Source of the DNA: Tholera decimalis
Taxonomy: Eukaryota; Arthropoda; Insecta; Lepidoptera; Noctuidae
DNA: 64,000 nucleotides
Direction: 5' to 3'
Assembly (NCBI GenBank): GCA_943138885.2
Contig: OW964548.2
Location: 41,971,564 to 42,035,563, forward strand
How positions within the stretch are numbered: the stretch's first letter is position 1; the number at the start of each line of letters is the position of its first letter. Shown one piece after another: positions 53,560-63,956 of this stretch. A model generated the notes under the pieces. It did no database searches. It was not told the origin of the DNA and saw only the letters and a program-made list of their open reading frames with translations. The translations under genes and the position numbers were made by a program.

Positions 53560-53880
53560 AATATTATAAATGCGAAAGTTTGTGAGAATGGATAATTTTT
53601 TAGTCAGTAGAAGTCTGACACGCCCTTCCGCTTAACCCAGAGCGGAAGAAATCATTCAATGATTTTCCTAACCAGAAAAAACTAAAGGTGTACGGATGTT
53701 TGTTACTCTTTCAAGCATAAACTACTAAACTGATCTAAATGAAATTTGGTGAGTAGATAGTTGCCATCCTAGAATAACACATTGGGAACTTTTTATTCCG
53801 GAATCCCCACGAGATCGGGATTTACGCGAGAAAACCCTCTTACGCGAACGACTTTACAGGCATAAGCTTATAAAATAAAA
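53560..53880 (+). repeat. Helitron-like repeat interrupted by an R1-type tail
   Basis: Opens 'actaatattataaatgcgaa' (53560), is broken at about 53603-53690 by an R1-type LINE tail ('ttagtcagtagaagtctgacac', stem, 'caatgattttcctaacc'), and resumes with 'acggatgtttgttactctttc'. Confidence 0.7.
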
Positions 53881-54324
53881 AGATAAACACACTTATGAAT
53901 AAAAATCGTTTTACTAAAACGTATAACTATGCAAACTTTACCTAAAGTAAGATATTATTCGCCGGTTGTGTGTTGTGTTGTGTGGTGTCTATAGACATGT
54001 ATTTAAAAATGAAATTAAGGTTTTACAACCATTTTTTCTTAAAGTCAATCGATTAAGAGATATACACTTCCAAAGTGCTATAAAATGTGTGTCCGCTCCC
54101 CCTCTAACTTTTATAATAATGGAGTGCAAAATCTAAAAAAGATGTAATGTGTATATTTCTTTCAAAGAAAATTGGTTTGAACGAGACAGAGTTTCTGAGA
54201 TAAAGCACATTTTATAAAACCGTAACTTTGTATCTGATAAACACAAAAAAAAATTTTTTGCCTAGTTACTACGGAACCCTTCCTGGGCGAGTTTGACTTG
54301 CTCTTGGCCAATATTTATTTAAAA
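53881..54324. other. Noncoding with ggttccgta-family remnant
   Basis: The end 'ctacggaacccttcctgggc' (54268) is the reverse of the ggttccgta family; nothing coding. Confidence 0.45.
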
Positions 54325-54690
54325 CTAGCTCGCGACTTCGTCCGCGCGGAATAGTAACTTTCGGCAGCATTTTTAATTTTTCAGATAATTTATTTTGAAA
54401 ATAAAACTCCTAATAAATAAGATATTTACAATATTTTACCGCTAATAGCTTATGTAAGTACATTTTTCTAATCAAAAGTCTAAAAAATTACGTAATTTCC
54501 ATACAAACTTTCATCCCCTATTTCAACACCTTACAGCCCCTTTTTCGCATTAAAAAGTAGCCTTTGTCCTTTCTCAGGCTCTAGACTATGTCCGTGCCAA
54601 ATTTCATTTAAATCGGTTCAGTAGTTTAGGCGTGATTGCGTAACACACAGACAGATAGAGTTACATTCGCATTTATAATATTAGTAAGGA
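54325..54690 (-). mobile_element. Non-autonomous Helitron, 366 bp, both ends intact
   Basis: Minus strand: starts TCCTTACTAATATTATAAAT (54690 downward) and ends CTAG (54328-54325) after 'cggacgaagtcgcg'. The base before is A (complement of T at 54691) and the base after is T (complement of A at 54324). The body contains 'aaatttcatttaaatcggttc' in the plus direction. No coding. Confidence 0.88.
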
Positions 54691-54699
54691 TTAGAACCT

Positions 54700-54990
54700 C
54701 AAATAAAAATTCGAATGAAAACTTTAACCGTGCGGCCGATACCTATGTATGTCGCTGTGGTTTTGCTTTCAATTGCCTCACAGTCGCTGTAGCGTTGGGC
54801 AAGATTGTATACCTCCTGAGGGTATTAGAATTAACTCCCTCCCGAAGTTATACTCGGAAGCAAACTCTGCACTTTTTCATTATTTAGAATTTAGAATGAA
54901 GCTATAGGTATGAGACATTACTTTTTCCTCGGTGATAAAATCTGCTCAGTAAACAACATAAAGCTATATGATGTTTTATCGACTGTTTAT
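54700..54990. other. Spacer
   Basis: Nothing recognised. Confidence 0.4.
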
Positions 54991-55260
54991 TCGGGTTTAT
55001 TAGGGTTCCGTAGCCGAATGACAAAAATCGAAACCCTTATAGTTTCGTCATGTCTCACTGTCTGTCTGTCCGTCCATCTGTCCGTATGTCACAGCCATTT
55101 TATCCCGAAACGATTAAGACTATACATGTGAATCTTGGTAGATACATGTATTCTGTAAACCGCTGTCTTAATGTAAACCTTCAATAAAAATTGGTTTAAA
55201 CGAGATCGGATCAGCAGTTTTTGAGATATAGCATATTTTCTAAAATTGCAATCGCCACTT
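54991..55260 (+). repeat. Dispersed ggttccgta repeat
   Basis: 'agggttccgtagccgaatgac', 'tttcgtcatgtctcactgtc', a (GTCY)n run and 'atgtcacagccattttatccc', then 'aaattggtttaaacgagatcgg'. Same family as 3060-3240. Confidence 0.7.
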
Positions 55261-56804
55261 GAGTTTAACTGACGTTGCCCACATCATAATAAAAATAAAA
55301 GTCATGGAACCGATTAGACTTGTTCTATATTTTTAGTTTCTAAAAGTGAATAAATTTTTTCATATATAGGTACTTATGCATAGATTGTGTATCTAAGTTT
55401 AGCGAAAAACGAGTTTCACTTTCAATACTTTATTGGTTGTCAGAATTTATGCCTGAAGGCTAATCGGAGGGTACGCTACTGTAATTCCAAGTAGAAGATG
55501 TTTAATTTGTCCAAATCTACGAACACCAACTATAGTATTTATAGTATACAGGCACCGAGTTTGGGCGATGGCCGACACAGCGATAGGAGTGGAGTAGACT
55601 TCGGTGTTACATTATTTTTCTATCTAAATTAAAATACTGTATCACGACTTAATATTTTATTTTTAACATTTTATTTTAGATATTTTAAGTTAAGATAAAA
55701 ATAACTTGAAGAATAATTACAATCACTCAATTCCAAACACAACTCATTTTTTCGCGGTTTACTTACGACGCCGATTGTAAAAATAAAACTATGTGCCCTA
55801 TTTTAGAGAATTCGTTTGAGTTGTCAAAGTATTAAGTTTATAATGCCAAAAGTGAAAAAAAACAATGTGTTCACCACTACACCAACTGCTCTTGTAATAA
55901 TTATAATTATTAGTACTTGTTTTGTAAATTTTGAATCGTATTTAATTACTTCGCAATAATTTTACTCTGACTTATAAACAATGTGAGTTTATGTCTCATC
56001 CTTTCAAAATGAGTAGGTATAGGTACATAGGTATAATATGACAATTGTCTATCTCAACTTCTTGTCTTACATTATATTTAAAATCCACAAAATAATAAGA
56101 AACTCAACTAAGGCAGCTCCATGTTTTTCCTATACGGAATACTAAAATATAAATGATAGAAGATGCGCCAAACATCTATATTGAAAAATTCTTCGTTGTC
56201 CGATCATTGGAAAAGTTCGATATAAGACCCGTCCTCGTTTAAAACAAGACTTTGCTTTTCTTGTACAATTCCACTTTTCGAATACTTAATGTAGACATAC
56301 CCCTTTTCATCTTTTCCGAGAAGTTTTGGGCTCTTTTAAGATTCGTCCAGTGGAAATTATACTCTGTTGGGAGTTCGGACGATATGGTACGGATCAGTAC
56401 CGCGTGATACCAGGTAAATTGAATGACTACAATGGGACGGGTTGGACGACTTATTTTGAAATACTCCAGGAAAAATATTTTATTTAAAACTCAATTACTC
56501 CACTGACGCGGAGTGCTGAAGTAAACTTCGTCCCTTTTTGAAGCGTTGATTTACCCCTAACAAATCTGTGAAATAAAACCAATGTTTTAAAATACTTCAC
56601 CGGAATTTAAAAGTAAATTCTCCTTAACGACCAGCACCGGACGATAAGACAATAATATATGTAGGCGGACGACGGTCCATTGTCGCATTTGGAGTAGCGT
56701 AACAAATTGCGAACAATATTTCAAGGCTTAGTTGTTAGTGAAACTTAATCGCCTCTCGCAGGACACTCTCAATTTAGTTTAATCGCACCAAGTGAGGGGG
56801 TCAG
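55261..56804. other. Long AT-rich stretch without recognisable elements
   Basis: About 1.5 kb with no ORF over 60 codons and no repeat I recognise. It is the longest such stretch in the window and, with the adjoining GC-rich island, the best candidate for host single-copy DNA. Confidence 0.45.
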
Positions 56805-57260
56805 TTAAAAAAGAGGCCCCCTAATCAGGTCCGCGCGAGCACGCGTTAGGTACGCACTTACATAATGAAAGGGGGAAGCGAGGGGGTTAGGGAGCCTCTG
56901 GGGGCCGTCATCTGCGTACACCCTGTCCGGCCGCCCGCGATCGATACCTATACGTGTGGACTTTATGTAAAAAGCCTCCTGCACACCCGGAGGACGCCGA
57001 CCATAAGTGTCGAGGAACGAGTCGCCCCCAGGGAGAAGGCACGAAATATCTTCAATTTTCGAGAGAAAATTTTCCAATGCGGGGGCGAGTGCCCGCGGCG
57101 GAAGGGCTGCGTGGCTCGCTCCGGACGCCTGTGTCCGAAAAATGCTCGAACCTTAATTGAATTTACAGATTTGCCTTTCGGAACGCACGCCCGACGCCGA
57201 CGTAGGTACCTCGCTGTTTATTGCGGCCGCTCGTTATGACTCTTTACGAGCCGCGCCGAT
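56805..57260. other. GC-rich island, possible host regulatory or exonic DNA
   Basis: About 455 bp rich in G, C and CpG (gtccgcgcgagcacgcg, ccggccgcccgcgatcg, gcgggggcgagtgcccgcgg, gcggccgctcg) between AT-rich flanks. A plus frame of 124 codons (56865-57239) and a minus frame of 90 codons overlap; neither has a known motif, and such frames are expected in GC-rich DNA. It lacks terminal repeats. It could be a conserved promoter or exon of an unseen gene, or an unrecognised repeat. Confidence 0.35.
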
Positions 57261-58084
57261 GTACCCGATAACTTTTTATTTATTTATAAACTTTTTTATT
57301 TGTTTTAACGTAAGTACGATGAAATAATAAAGAGATGTTTCAATGACTGCAATGACTTAGTTTGCCATACTAGGTGCTTTAAGAGTTTTCCGGTTACGAT
57401 TAATAAGAAGTTACTTACGGCATTTGAGCTCTTCTTCCCGTCCCTTTTGGGACTCATTTGGACCATTTTGCGATAGACGTGTGTCACTCCTTTACTGCTA
57501 GTAGTTTTATTGAATTTTTTTTACAATTTTCCTAATTCGATCCGCATAAACCTTATATAAATTTAGATGAACCAAAAGTTTAGATTTCATGTTCTTAATT
57601 GTACCTGAAATGTTTTGTTTCTGTTATTGTATCATCAAAAATCTTTTTATCTATATTTTCTCACATTTCCTTAAGATTATCTTTCAAGAAAAAAACTATT
57701 ATTTAGGAAAACGACGTAAAATTATCTTAATAATCACAAACGGCATAGTAAAACAATGTTTTGTTAAATTTTACTATCGCCTCTTGCAAAAGGGACGAAA
57801 AAAGACCTAGTGATATCCACGCTGCCCCACTTAGTAGTGGCCCTCAGGTCATTTTCATTCGGTGACGTCATTATGGGGTTTCATACAACTTTTTTGGTAA
57901 GCAGGCGGGGAAATTATTGAGACTAGAAATTAATGATAATAAATACGACTTCATATCTCCATTAGATTAATTACTAATATACAAAATGTAATGTTTGTGT
58001 GGACTTATATTAAAATCAGTGAACTTATTTATTTTCACCTTATTAACAATTGAATTAGTTTTTATTAAATAAATAGTACCTACA
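57261..58084. other. AT-rich spacer
   Basis: No gene recognised; a 73-codon frame at 57589-57810 is low-complexity. Confidence 0.45.
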
Positions 58085-59560
58085 TTTTTTTAAATTGATA
58101 AATAGGTTCGCGTTTGACCACCATGTCACCTGATGGTAAGTGATGATGTGGTCGAAGTATTCAGTCTTGACTTAAAGATCCCTAGGTTATAGCTATCGGG
58201 AAACACAGAATCCAGCAGGGAATTTCACTCCTTAGCCGTGAAAGTATTCCCAAAACGTTTTATGCGTATGGGTGGGATTCCCACCATGTAACGATGGCGC
58301 GTCATCGTTTGTCTCGTAGTCCGATGGAACGGGGTTAGCGGAATTAGGTTGTGCAATTCCATCGCACACTCCCCGAAATGTAACCGATTGAAGACCGATA
58401 GACTTGCAACTCGTCGTCAATGTTCAATGTTCAATGGCTCTGGAGCTTTGACTCGACCAGTGCATCATTGCCAATGAGTCTCTTGGCCCGATTCGCGATA
58501 AACTCAAGCGCGTCCAGTTGGTATTTGGTAGATCCATCCCAAAGATGAGAGCAGTACTCTATACACGACGGAACCTAGGCTTGATACAGATTGAGCAGCT
58601 GTTCCGTTGTGAAGTACCGTCTCATCTTGGCTAGGATTCTCAACTTTTTTGATGCTGGTTGAGCCTTAGCCTCAATAAACGGACCAAAAATGAGGGTGGA
58701 AGTTAGTGTCACCCCAAGAAGCTTAGTATGATCGGTTATCGGCACGATTACACCACGGAAAGTAGGAGCTGGTTCCAATTGGCTCTTTTTTTCGAATTGG
58801 CGGAGAAGAGACACGCCTGGGTCTTAGCTGCATTAATCTTGACCAAGTTGGCATCGCCCCATTCGGCAAAAGCAGATCGTTAATGTGCAGCAAGAATAAA
58901 GTTGCGGAGAGAATCGACCCCTGAGGGACCCCGGCATTAATTGCCAATTGCCCAGACGAGCAGCCATCAATGACCACTCGAATGGACCGATCTCTCAGGA
59001 AGTCTTCAATCCAAACGCAAAATTGAGTGGGTAAACCAAAGGAAGGAAGCTTATCAATAAGGCTATCGTGCCAGACCCTGTCAAAAGCCTTGGAGATGTC
59101 ACGGGAAACAGCAAATGCTTCCCCGTGCTTCTCAATGGCCTCACTTGAGATATGAAGGGCATACGCTAGAAAATCCCCAGTTGATCGGTTTTTGCGGAAG
59201 TCGTTTTGTCGGTCACTGAGGATGTCGTTGGCTTCTAGGTATGCCAGGAGCTTACTATTAAGTACATGCTCCATACTCTTAAAGAGTATGGACGTGACTG
59301 AAGTAGGCCTGTAGTTGGCCGGGTCAGCACGACTGCCCTTTTTGGGTACAGGCTGTACGTTAGCCAGTTTCCATGCTTTCAACACCTTTCCAGTCTCTAG
59401 CGAAAGGCGAAACAGGCGTGTCAAGATTGGAGACGGTTCATGCACACAAGTTCTAAGAACAATTGCTGGTATCCCGTCGGGGCCACTAGGTTTGTTCACG
59501 ACAAGATTACACAGCATTCTACTGACGGCCTTCTGATGGATGCGAATGTCTGACATACAC
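58085..59560 (-). mobile_element. Jockey/CR1-group LINE with RT core deletion
   Basis: Minus-strand LINE holding the RT fingers, part of the palm and the C-terminus, ending in the 'gtgatggtgg..accatgtcacc' type 3' end near 58100. The 20395-20637 fragment is the same family. 5' part missing. Confidence 0.85.
58130..59556 (-). pseudogene. LINE reverse transcriptase lacking the YADD segment
   Basis: Reading down the minus strand: NKPSGPDGIPAIVLRTCV, LANVQPVPKKGSRADPANYR, ILSDRQNDFRKNRSTGDFLA, ISKAFDRVWHD, GVPQGSILSATLFLLHINDL. It then jumps at about 58870 to WSRLMQLRPRR, whose DNA in another frame gives WGDANLVKINAAKTQA. About 40-60 residues including the catalytic YADD box are gone. The C-terminal part (APTFRGVIVPITDHTKLLGV, KKLRILAKMRRYFTTEQLLN, IGNDA.., NSLLDSVFPDSYNLGIFKSR) is in several frames. 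Inactive. Confidence 0.87.
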
Positions 59561-59639
59561 GTCTCTCATCCAATAAGAGCCATCAGGAGGTTGACCTACA
59601 TACGCAGGCTTGAAGACACTTAACGGAGATATTGAGTTA

Positions 59640-59710
59640 CGTCGGGGTTGCGGGAATGTTTTAATGAGATACCGTGCCCCGGAAATGTAAGGACAGTTGA
59701 AGGACCAGTA
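59640..59710 (+). repeat. R1-type LINE 3' UTR scrap
   Basis: 'gagataccgtgccccggaaat', 'taaggacagttgaagga' matches the block at 8380-8415 and 13670-13705. Short and decayed. Confidence 0.55.
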
Positions 59711-59863
59711 CGTCGATTCTGTAAAATTCGAACAACAACTCGCATCTCACATACCTATTCACTGTCACTTCGCTTATGGTTCAAAGTGACCTTGATTTTG
59801 CATTCTGTAAACAGCGCCGAAGTGACGGAGGAATTACCTTACCGAATGCCACTTCTCACGTCA

Positions 59864-60472
59864 CACGGTGGGCTGAAAATCGGCTTTCATAGACTTAGGC
59901 ATTTTATTTTGCAAGTACGAGTTTTTTTGCCGGATATCACTTCTATTAGTTATAACAATATACAAAAATGACACCAGAATTGATTCTGCACAGAAACGAA
60001 GGAATTATAATTTTTTTACGAAAATTTTGTATGGAGCTAGTATGAAAAATCGAAATATCTCTAAAACGGCAGCGATAACCGTAATATCCTTATAGGGGGT
60101 TATAGTACTAATTATTTATGATTTTTTGACATACGTTACATAATGGTTGTAGATGCCTTTTTTTTTAAAAAATCGTCAAAATATTTTTATTTATTTTTAC
60201 ATATTTAAACGTTCCTTTTAGTGTTTAAGTTGAAGAATTCAGAGCTTTAACAACTCTTGTCATAAAATAGCATCACCCCTATAGACCTGAAGGACTAGAC
60301 AGAGGTGTGTAGTGTCTTGTTGATCTTGTAAGATTTCCAACAATACCAAATAGTTGAATATCAGTGTCAAAGTGCCCATGCTGTCGCTTCTTTTTGAAAG
60401 ATAGGGGAATGAAATTGTTAATTGATCATACCCTAAAAGTATGATTACAACATAACCGGACACATAATAATA
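59864..60472. repeat. Transib left terminal inverted repeat
   Basis: About 609 bp; the outer seven bases CACGGTG resemble the RSS heptamer CACAGTG. It contains 'aatatccttatagggggttatagtact' at 60087, a motif that recurs just beyond the TIR at 60476-60503. Confidence 0.92.
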
Positions 60473-60810
60473 ATAATATCCTTATAGGGGATTATAGTAC
60501 TAACATTATTTATTTTAACATATGAAACTGTTCAAAACGATCCATGAACTGTGTCAAAGTTAAGAACATCGTTAGGAAGCATGCTTTTTCCCCAAATATT
60601 AAGAATATGTGAAAAAAAAAGACTGTACTTATATAAACTTTTTATTGATAGGTAATTTAAATAAAACAGAAGTAACAAAAATAATATCTAATAAATTCAA
60701 TTATACAAAATACATATTTGAAACTATAATTTATGAAATTATTAACTAAACATATTGGTACAATAAACTAACATAAATAACAAAAGAACATAAAGAAAAA
60801 TAATTAAATT

Positions 60811-62928
60811 TTACAAATTTTCTTTACAACTTTCGTTGTCGGACTCCAATTCCGAGTCAGAATCCAGATCGGATATACCTACAAACTCGAACTCAGTTTC
60901 CGGAAACTGTATTAGGTCGAGAGTTTCAGCAAAAAAGGTTGTCTTCCTTTTGGCATCTAACTTCGGCCTTTGTGCACTTAGAAAAGGATCCGAAGAAACA
61001 ACAAGCATATTTAGGATATCTTGATTAGAATCTTGCCTGCTTCTTTTCCGCGAATGATGTTCCCGGAACCTCCTAAAATCTTTGTTTCGAGACTCTGAGG
61101 CTTCTTCCGAGAGAGTCCCAATCGGGACAATATCATTTTTTTCGATTATGTCAGCTCCGTGTATTAATAGTTTATGTACGGTTGATGACATGTAGTACCA
61201 GTCGTATAATTCCACGTACTTTTCTGCTGTTTTGCGAGCAAAATCTTTAAATTTGATGACATCGATCTTCTCACCAGATGTTATTGCTTGCAAAATAACA
61301 GCAAATCTTTTTATCAGGTTTTGATCCAACCCAGTAATAGCTGCAGTTTTATTGGGAAACTCGAAAAACTTCCTTGCGGTATTCCCGTTATTGGTAGTTC
61401 CCGAGCCTTGTTTTACTATATCAATTAACAGATTGAGCTCCTCTTTAAATTTATTTTGAATGTTTTTTTTTCTGTTTTGTAACATATCTTTATGCTCATT
61501 ACTTCTTGCTGCCCACTGTTTGAAGTCAAGTCTGTACGCAATGTGTAACAGACATTCCATGCAATTTATACGGGCATGTAGGGATGATAGGCCAAATTCA
61601 TATATGTCAGAACACACAGTTTTTGATGTTACAGCATCTAAGTGGTTCATTTCTGTTGGTTTTGCTAAGCACAGGTAGCATGATGCATTTGATCTAGCTT
61701 CAGAAAGGTACGTGCAGACTTTTGCGTCGATCATTGTCATCATTAGTTTATGAGTCACCCTGTTACTATTAATGCACTCTGTGGGGTTAAGGGCCTCAAT
61801 TTCCTCATCCATTTTTCTTTTGTTATCAATGACAACTGCATGGCTTTCTTTTACAAAAGTGAACTGAACCGGACGACAATAAAAAGTTGAGCATGGTTTC
61901 GGGTTTGTCCATATAGTATTATCTCCATCTGTCAGTTTCAGTGGCACCAAGGAGGTCATGAAAATGCTTGAATCATCATGCTCGCCGTCCATTTTCTGCT
62001 TGTATCGGCTTTGATTGGAAGCACCATCAAATCCCCACTTCGATATCAGCTTTAACTGCTTATTTTCCACATTATCAGAAAGACTTTGAAGAATCCGCTT
62101 CACCGTGATGTCAAGTAAAGCTTGAAGTGTAATTCTAGCTGATGAATCCGTAACTGATACTGATTGATTAGGAGGGTAGCATGCAAGCTTAGTTTGTTGC
62201 AGTTTATAGTAGGATGGGTAAATATCCTTAGCACCTTCCCGAATGGCAGTCTCTCGCAACGTAATATATTGCCACTTTGAAAGCTTAAGTGAAAGAAGCA
62301 ATCCAAGTGCTTTCTCTGGTGTAAATATTACTGTTTTCTTAATGCTTTCCTTGATTTTAACGGCAGCTTCTGGATTTTTGATCATATAATTGATTACAGA
62401 TGCGATATCTTCATAACCTTCTTCTTTTACACGTGCTGCAGCTGCATATGCCAATTCACAGGAATCCTCGCCTATGTGCTCACTAGATCTTCTCTTTTTC
62501 TGTTTGCTTCCCAGATCTTTGAATGGTTTTCGGGACCTTTTTGTCATTGTTCCAACAGTCGATGATGTCGAAGGTTCTGGAGAGACTGAGCGTGCTCTTG
62601 GTATCTCATCAACAGTTGGTTCTTGATTTATTAAAGTTTGCACGCAACTCGGCCAATCAATATTTGCTTGCAACCACTCTCCGTACGTATTTCTAAACTT
62701 ATCAAAGAATCGTTTAGATTTCTGCCACCTGTTTAAAGCAGCTCGCGTGAATCTCCGGCAAAATTCTTTGAGAGTTACTTGATCTTCGGCAGAAAGGCAA
62801 TCGCCTATGCGGGACACAATTGCACGAAACAATACTTCATGATTAAATGAAGGACACTCACTTTTTAGAAGAACAAACAAATCTAAGTTGGTGATTAAAC
62901 TTTCCATTCTAAGATTTTGTAGTCGCAA
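60811..62928 (-). CDS. Transib transposase (RAG1-related), 705 aa
   Basis: Cuts Transib DNA by a hairpin-forming cut-and-paste reaction and joins it to a 5-bp staggered target; acts in the nucleus. A basic, Ser-rich linker with nuclear-localisation character lies at residues 129-149 (KRSRKPFKDLGSKQKKRR). Catalytic candidates: D301 in KWGFDGASNQSRYKQ, D401 in MMTMIDAKVC, E608 or E609 in LSEEASESRNKDFRRFR. Zinc-site candidates: C417-C420 (CYLC) and H585-H590 (TVHKLLIH), spaced like the RAG1 CX2C and HX4H. The C-terminus is acidic (DLDSDSELESDNES). The frame is open throughout. M1 is the longest start; M8 (MESLITNLDL) is an alternative. No partner gene resembling RAG2 lies within the element. 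Residue equivalences to RAG1 are inferred from motif context. Confidence 0.94.
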   Translation of the reverse strand: MRLQNLRMESLITNLDLFVLLKSECPSFNHEVLFRAIVSRIGDCLSAEDQVTLKEFCRRFTRAALNRWQKSKRFFDKFRNTYGEWLQANIDWPSCVQTLINQEPTVDEIPRARSVSPEPSTSSTVGTMTKRSRKPFKDLGSKQKKRRSSEHIGEDSCELAYAAAARVKEEGYEDIASVINYMIKNPEAAVKIKESIKKTVIFTPEKALGLLLSLKLSKWQYITLRETAIREGAKDIYPSYYKLQQTKLACYPPNQSVSVTDSSARITLQALLDITVKRILQSLSDNVENKQLKLISKWGFDGASNQSRYKQKMDGEHDDSSIFMTSLVPLKLTDGDNTIWTNPKPCSTFYCRPVQFTFVKESHAVVIDNKRKMDEEIEALNPTECINSNRVTHKLMMTMIDAKVCTYLSEARSNASCYLCLAKPTEMNHLDAVTSKTVCSDIYEFGLSSLHARINCMECLLHIAYRLDFKQWAARSNEHKDMLQNRKKNIQNKFKEELNLLIDIVKQGSGTTNNGNTARKFFEFPNKTAAITGLDQNLIKRFAVILQAITSGEKIDVIKFKDFARKTAEKYVELYDWYYMSSTVHKLLIHGADIIEKNDIVPIGTLSEEASESRNKDFRRFREHHSRKRSRQDSNQDILNMLVVSSDPFLSAQRPKLDAKRKTTFFAETLDLIQFPETEFEFVGISDLDSDSELESDNESCKENL

Positions 62929-63350
62929 AGCAAATAGTTTTAGTGTTAGCAGTTACACGGTTGTGAACAATCTGAATTATGGAACAAAATTATAGCCCTT
63001 TTATTGTATAAAGTCAATAATTAGTTAACTACCCTCATTAAAGTTATAAAAGATATGATAATAAAAATTTATAATCGTCAAAAACATTTCGTAGAACTCA
63101 TAGTAGAACTAATCAACATTAGCAAATCACATTAGCTCACTAATTATAAAAAGGTGAATGCAGTTCTTAGTTGGTATTGTTGCGAGATATTTCAAATCAT
63201 TTAATCACTTAATAGGCTCATTAGAATCAGAAGACTACAACCATCATTCTAATTACTTAATTACTTGTCATCAGACTCATTAGATGACTACACAATATGT
63301 TATTTTGTATTTTGAACGTATGCAAGGTTTTAAAATTCCTTTTGTGTCGA

Positions 63351-63956
63351 TATTATTATGTGTCCGGTTATGTTGTAATCATACTTTTAGGGTATGATCA
63401 ATTAACAATTTCATTCCCCTATCTTTCTAAAAGAAGCGACAGCATGGGCACTTTGACACTGATATTCAACTATTTGGTATTGTTGGAAATCTTACAAGAT
63501 CAACAAGATACTACACACCTCTGTCTAGTCCTTCAGGTCTATAGGGGTGATGCTATTTTATGTTAAGAGTTGTTAAAGCTCTGAATTCTTCAACTTAAAC
63601 ACTAAAAGGAACGTTTAATATGTAAAATTAAATAAAAATATTTTGACGATTTAAAAAAAAAAGGCATCTACAACCATTATGTAACGTATGTCAAAAAATC
63701 ATAAATAATTAGTACTAAAACCTCCTATAAGGATATTACGGTTATCGCTGCCGTTTCAGAGATATTTCGATTTTTCATACTAGCTCCATACAAAATTTTC
63801 GTAAAAAAATTATAATTCCTTCGTTTTTGTGCAGAATCAATTCTGGTGTCATTTTTGTATATTGTTATAACAAATAGAAGTGATATCCGGCACAAAAACT
63901 GGCACTTGCAAAATAAAATGCCTAAGTCTATGAAAGCCGTTTTTCAGCCCACCGTG
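63351..63956. repeat. Transib right terminal inverted repeat
   Basis: About 606 bp, inverted copy of 59864-60472 with scattered substitutions and small indels in A/T runs. A 67-codon open frame (SGYVVIILLGYDQLTISFPY...) appears in both TIR copies only because they are duplicates. Confidence 0.92.

Larger units (their letters stand above)
59864..63956 (-). mobile_element. Complete Transib DNA transposon
   Basis: 4093 bp from CACGGTGGGCTGAAAA to its inverted copy TTTTCAGCCCACCGTG. A perfect 5-bp target duplication CGTCA (59859-59863 and 63957-63961) flanks it, the duplication length of Transib. TIRs of about 610 bp (59864-60472 and 63351-63956) are roughly 95% alike or better. One uninterrupted transposase gene lies between them on the minus strand. 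Transib is the superfamily from which RAG1 and the V(D)J recombination signals are thought to derive. Termini, duplication and gene are all intact, so this copy is potentially active. Confidence 0.95.

Noticed and set aside
56865..57239. 124-codon host protein in the GC-rich island
   Set aside because: No domain, a comparable frame on the other strand, and GC-rich DNA opens frames by lack of stops.
60260..60463. 67-codon frame found twice, at both ends of the Transib element
   Set aside because: It occurs in both places only because the TIRs are inverted copies; no motif, and it lies in the presumed transposase-binding region.
59864..63956. A RAG-like two-gene locus (RAG1 plus RAG2)
   Set aside because: Only one gene is present between the TIRs. 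No Kelch-repeat or PHD-type frame was found on either strand, so it is a Transib and not a ProtoRAG-like element.
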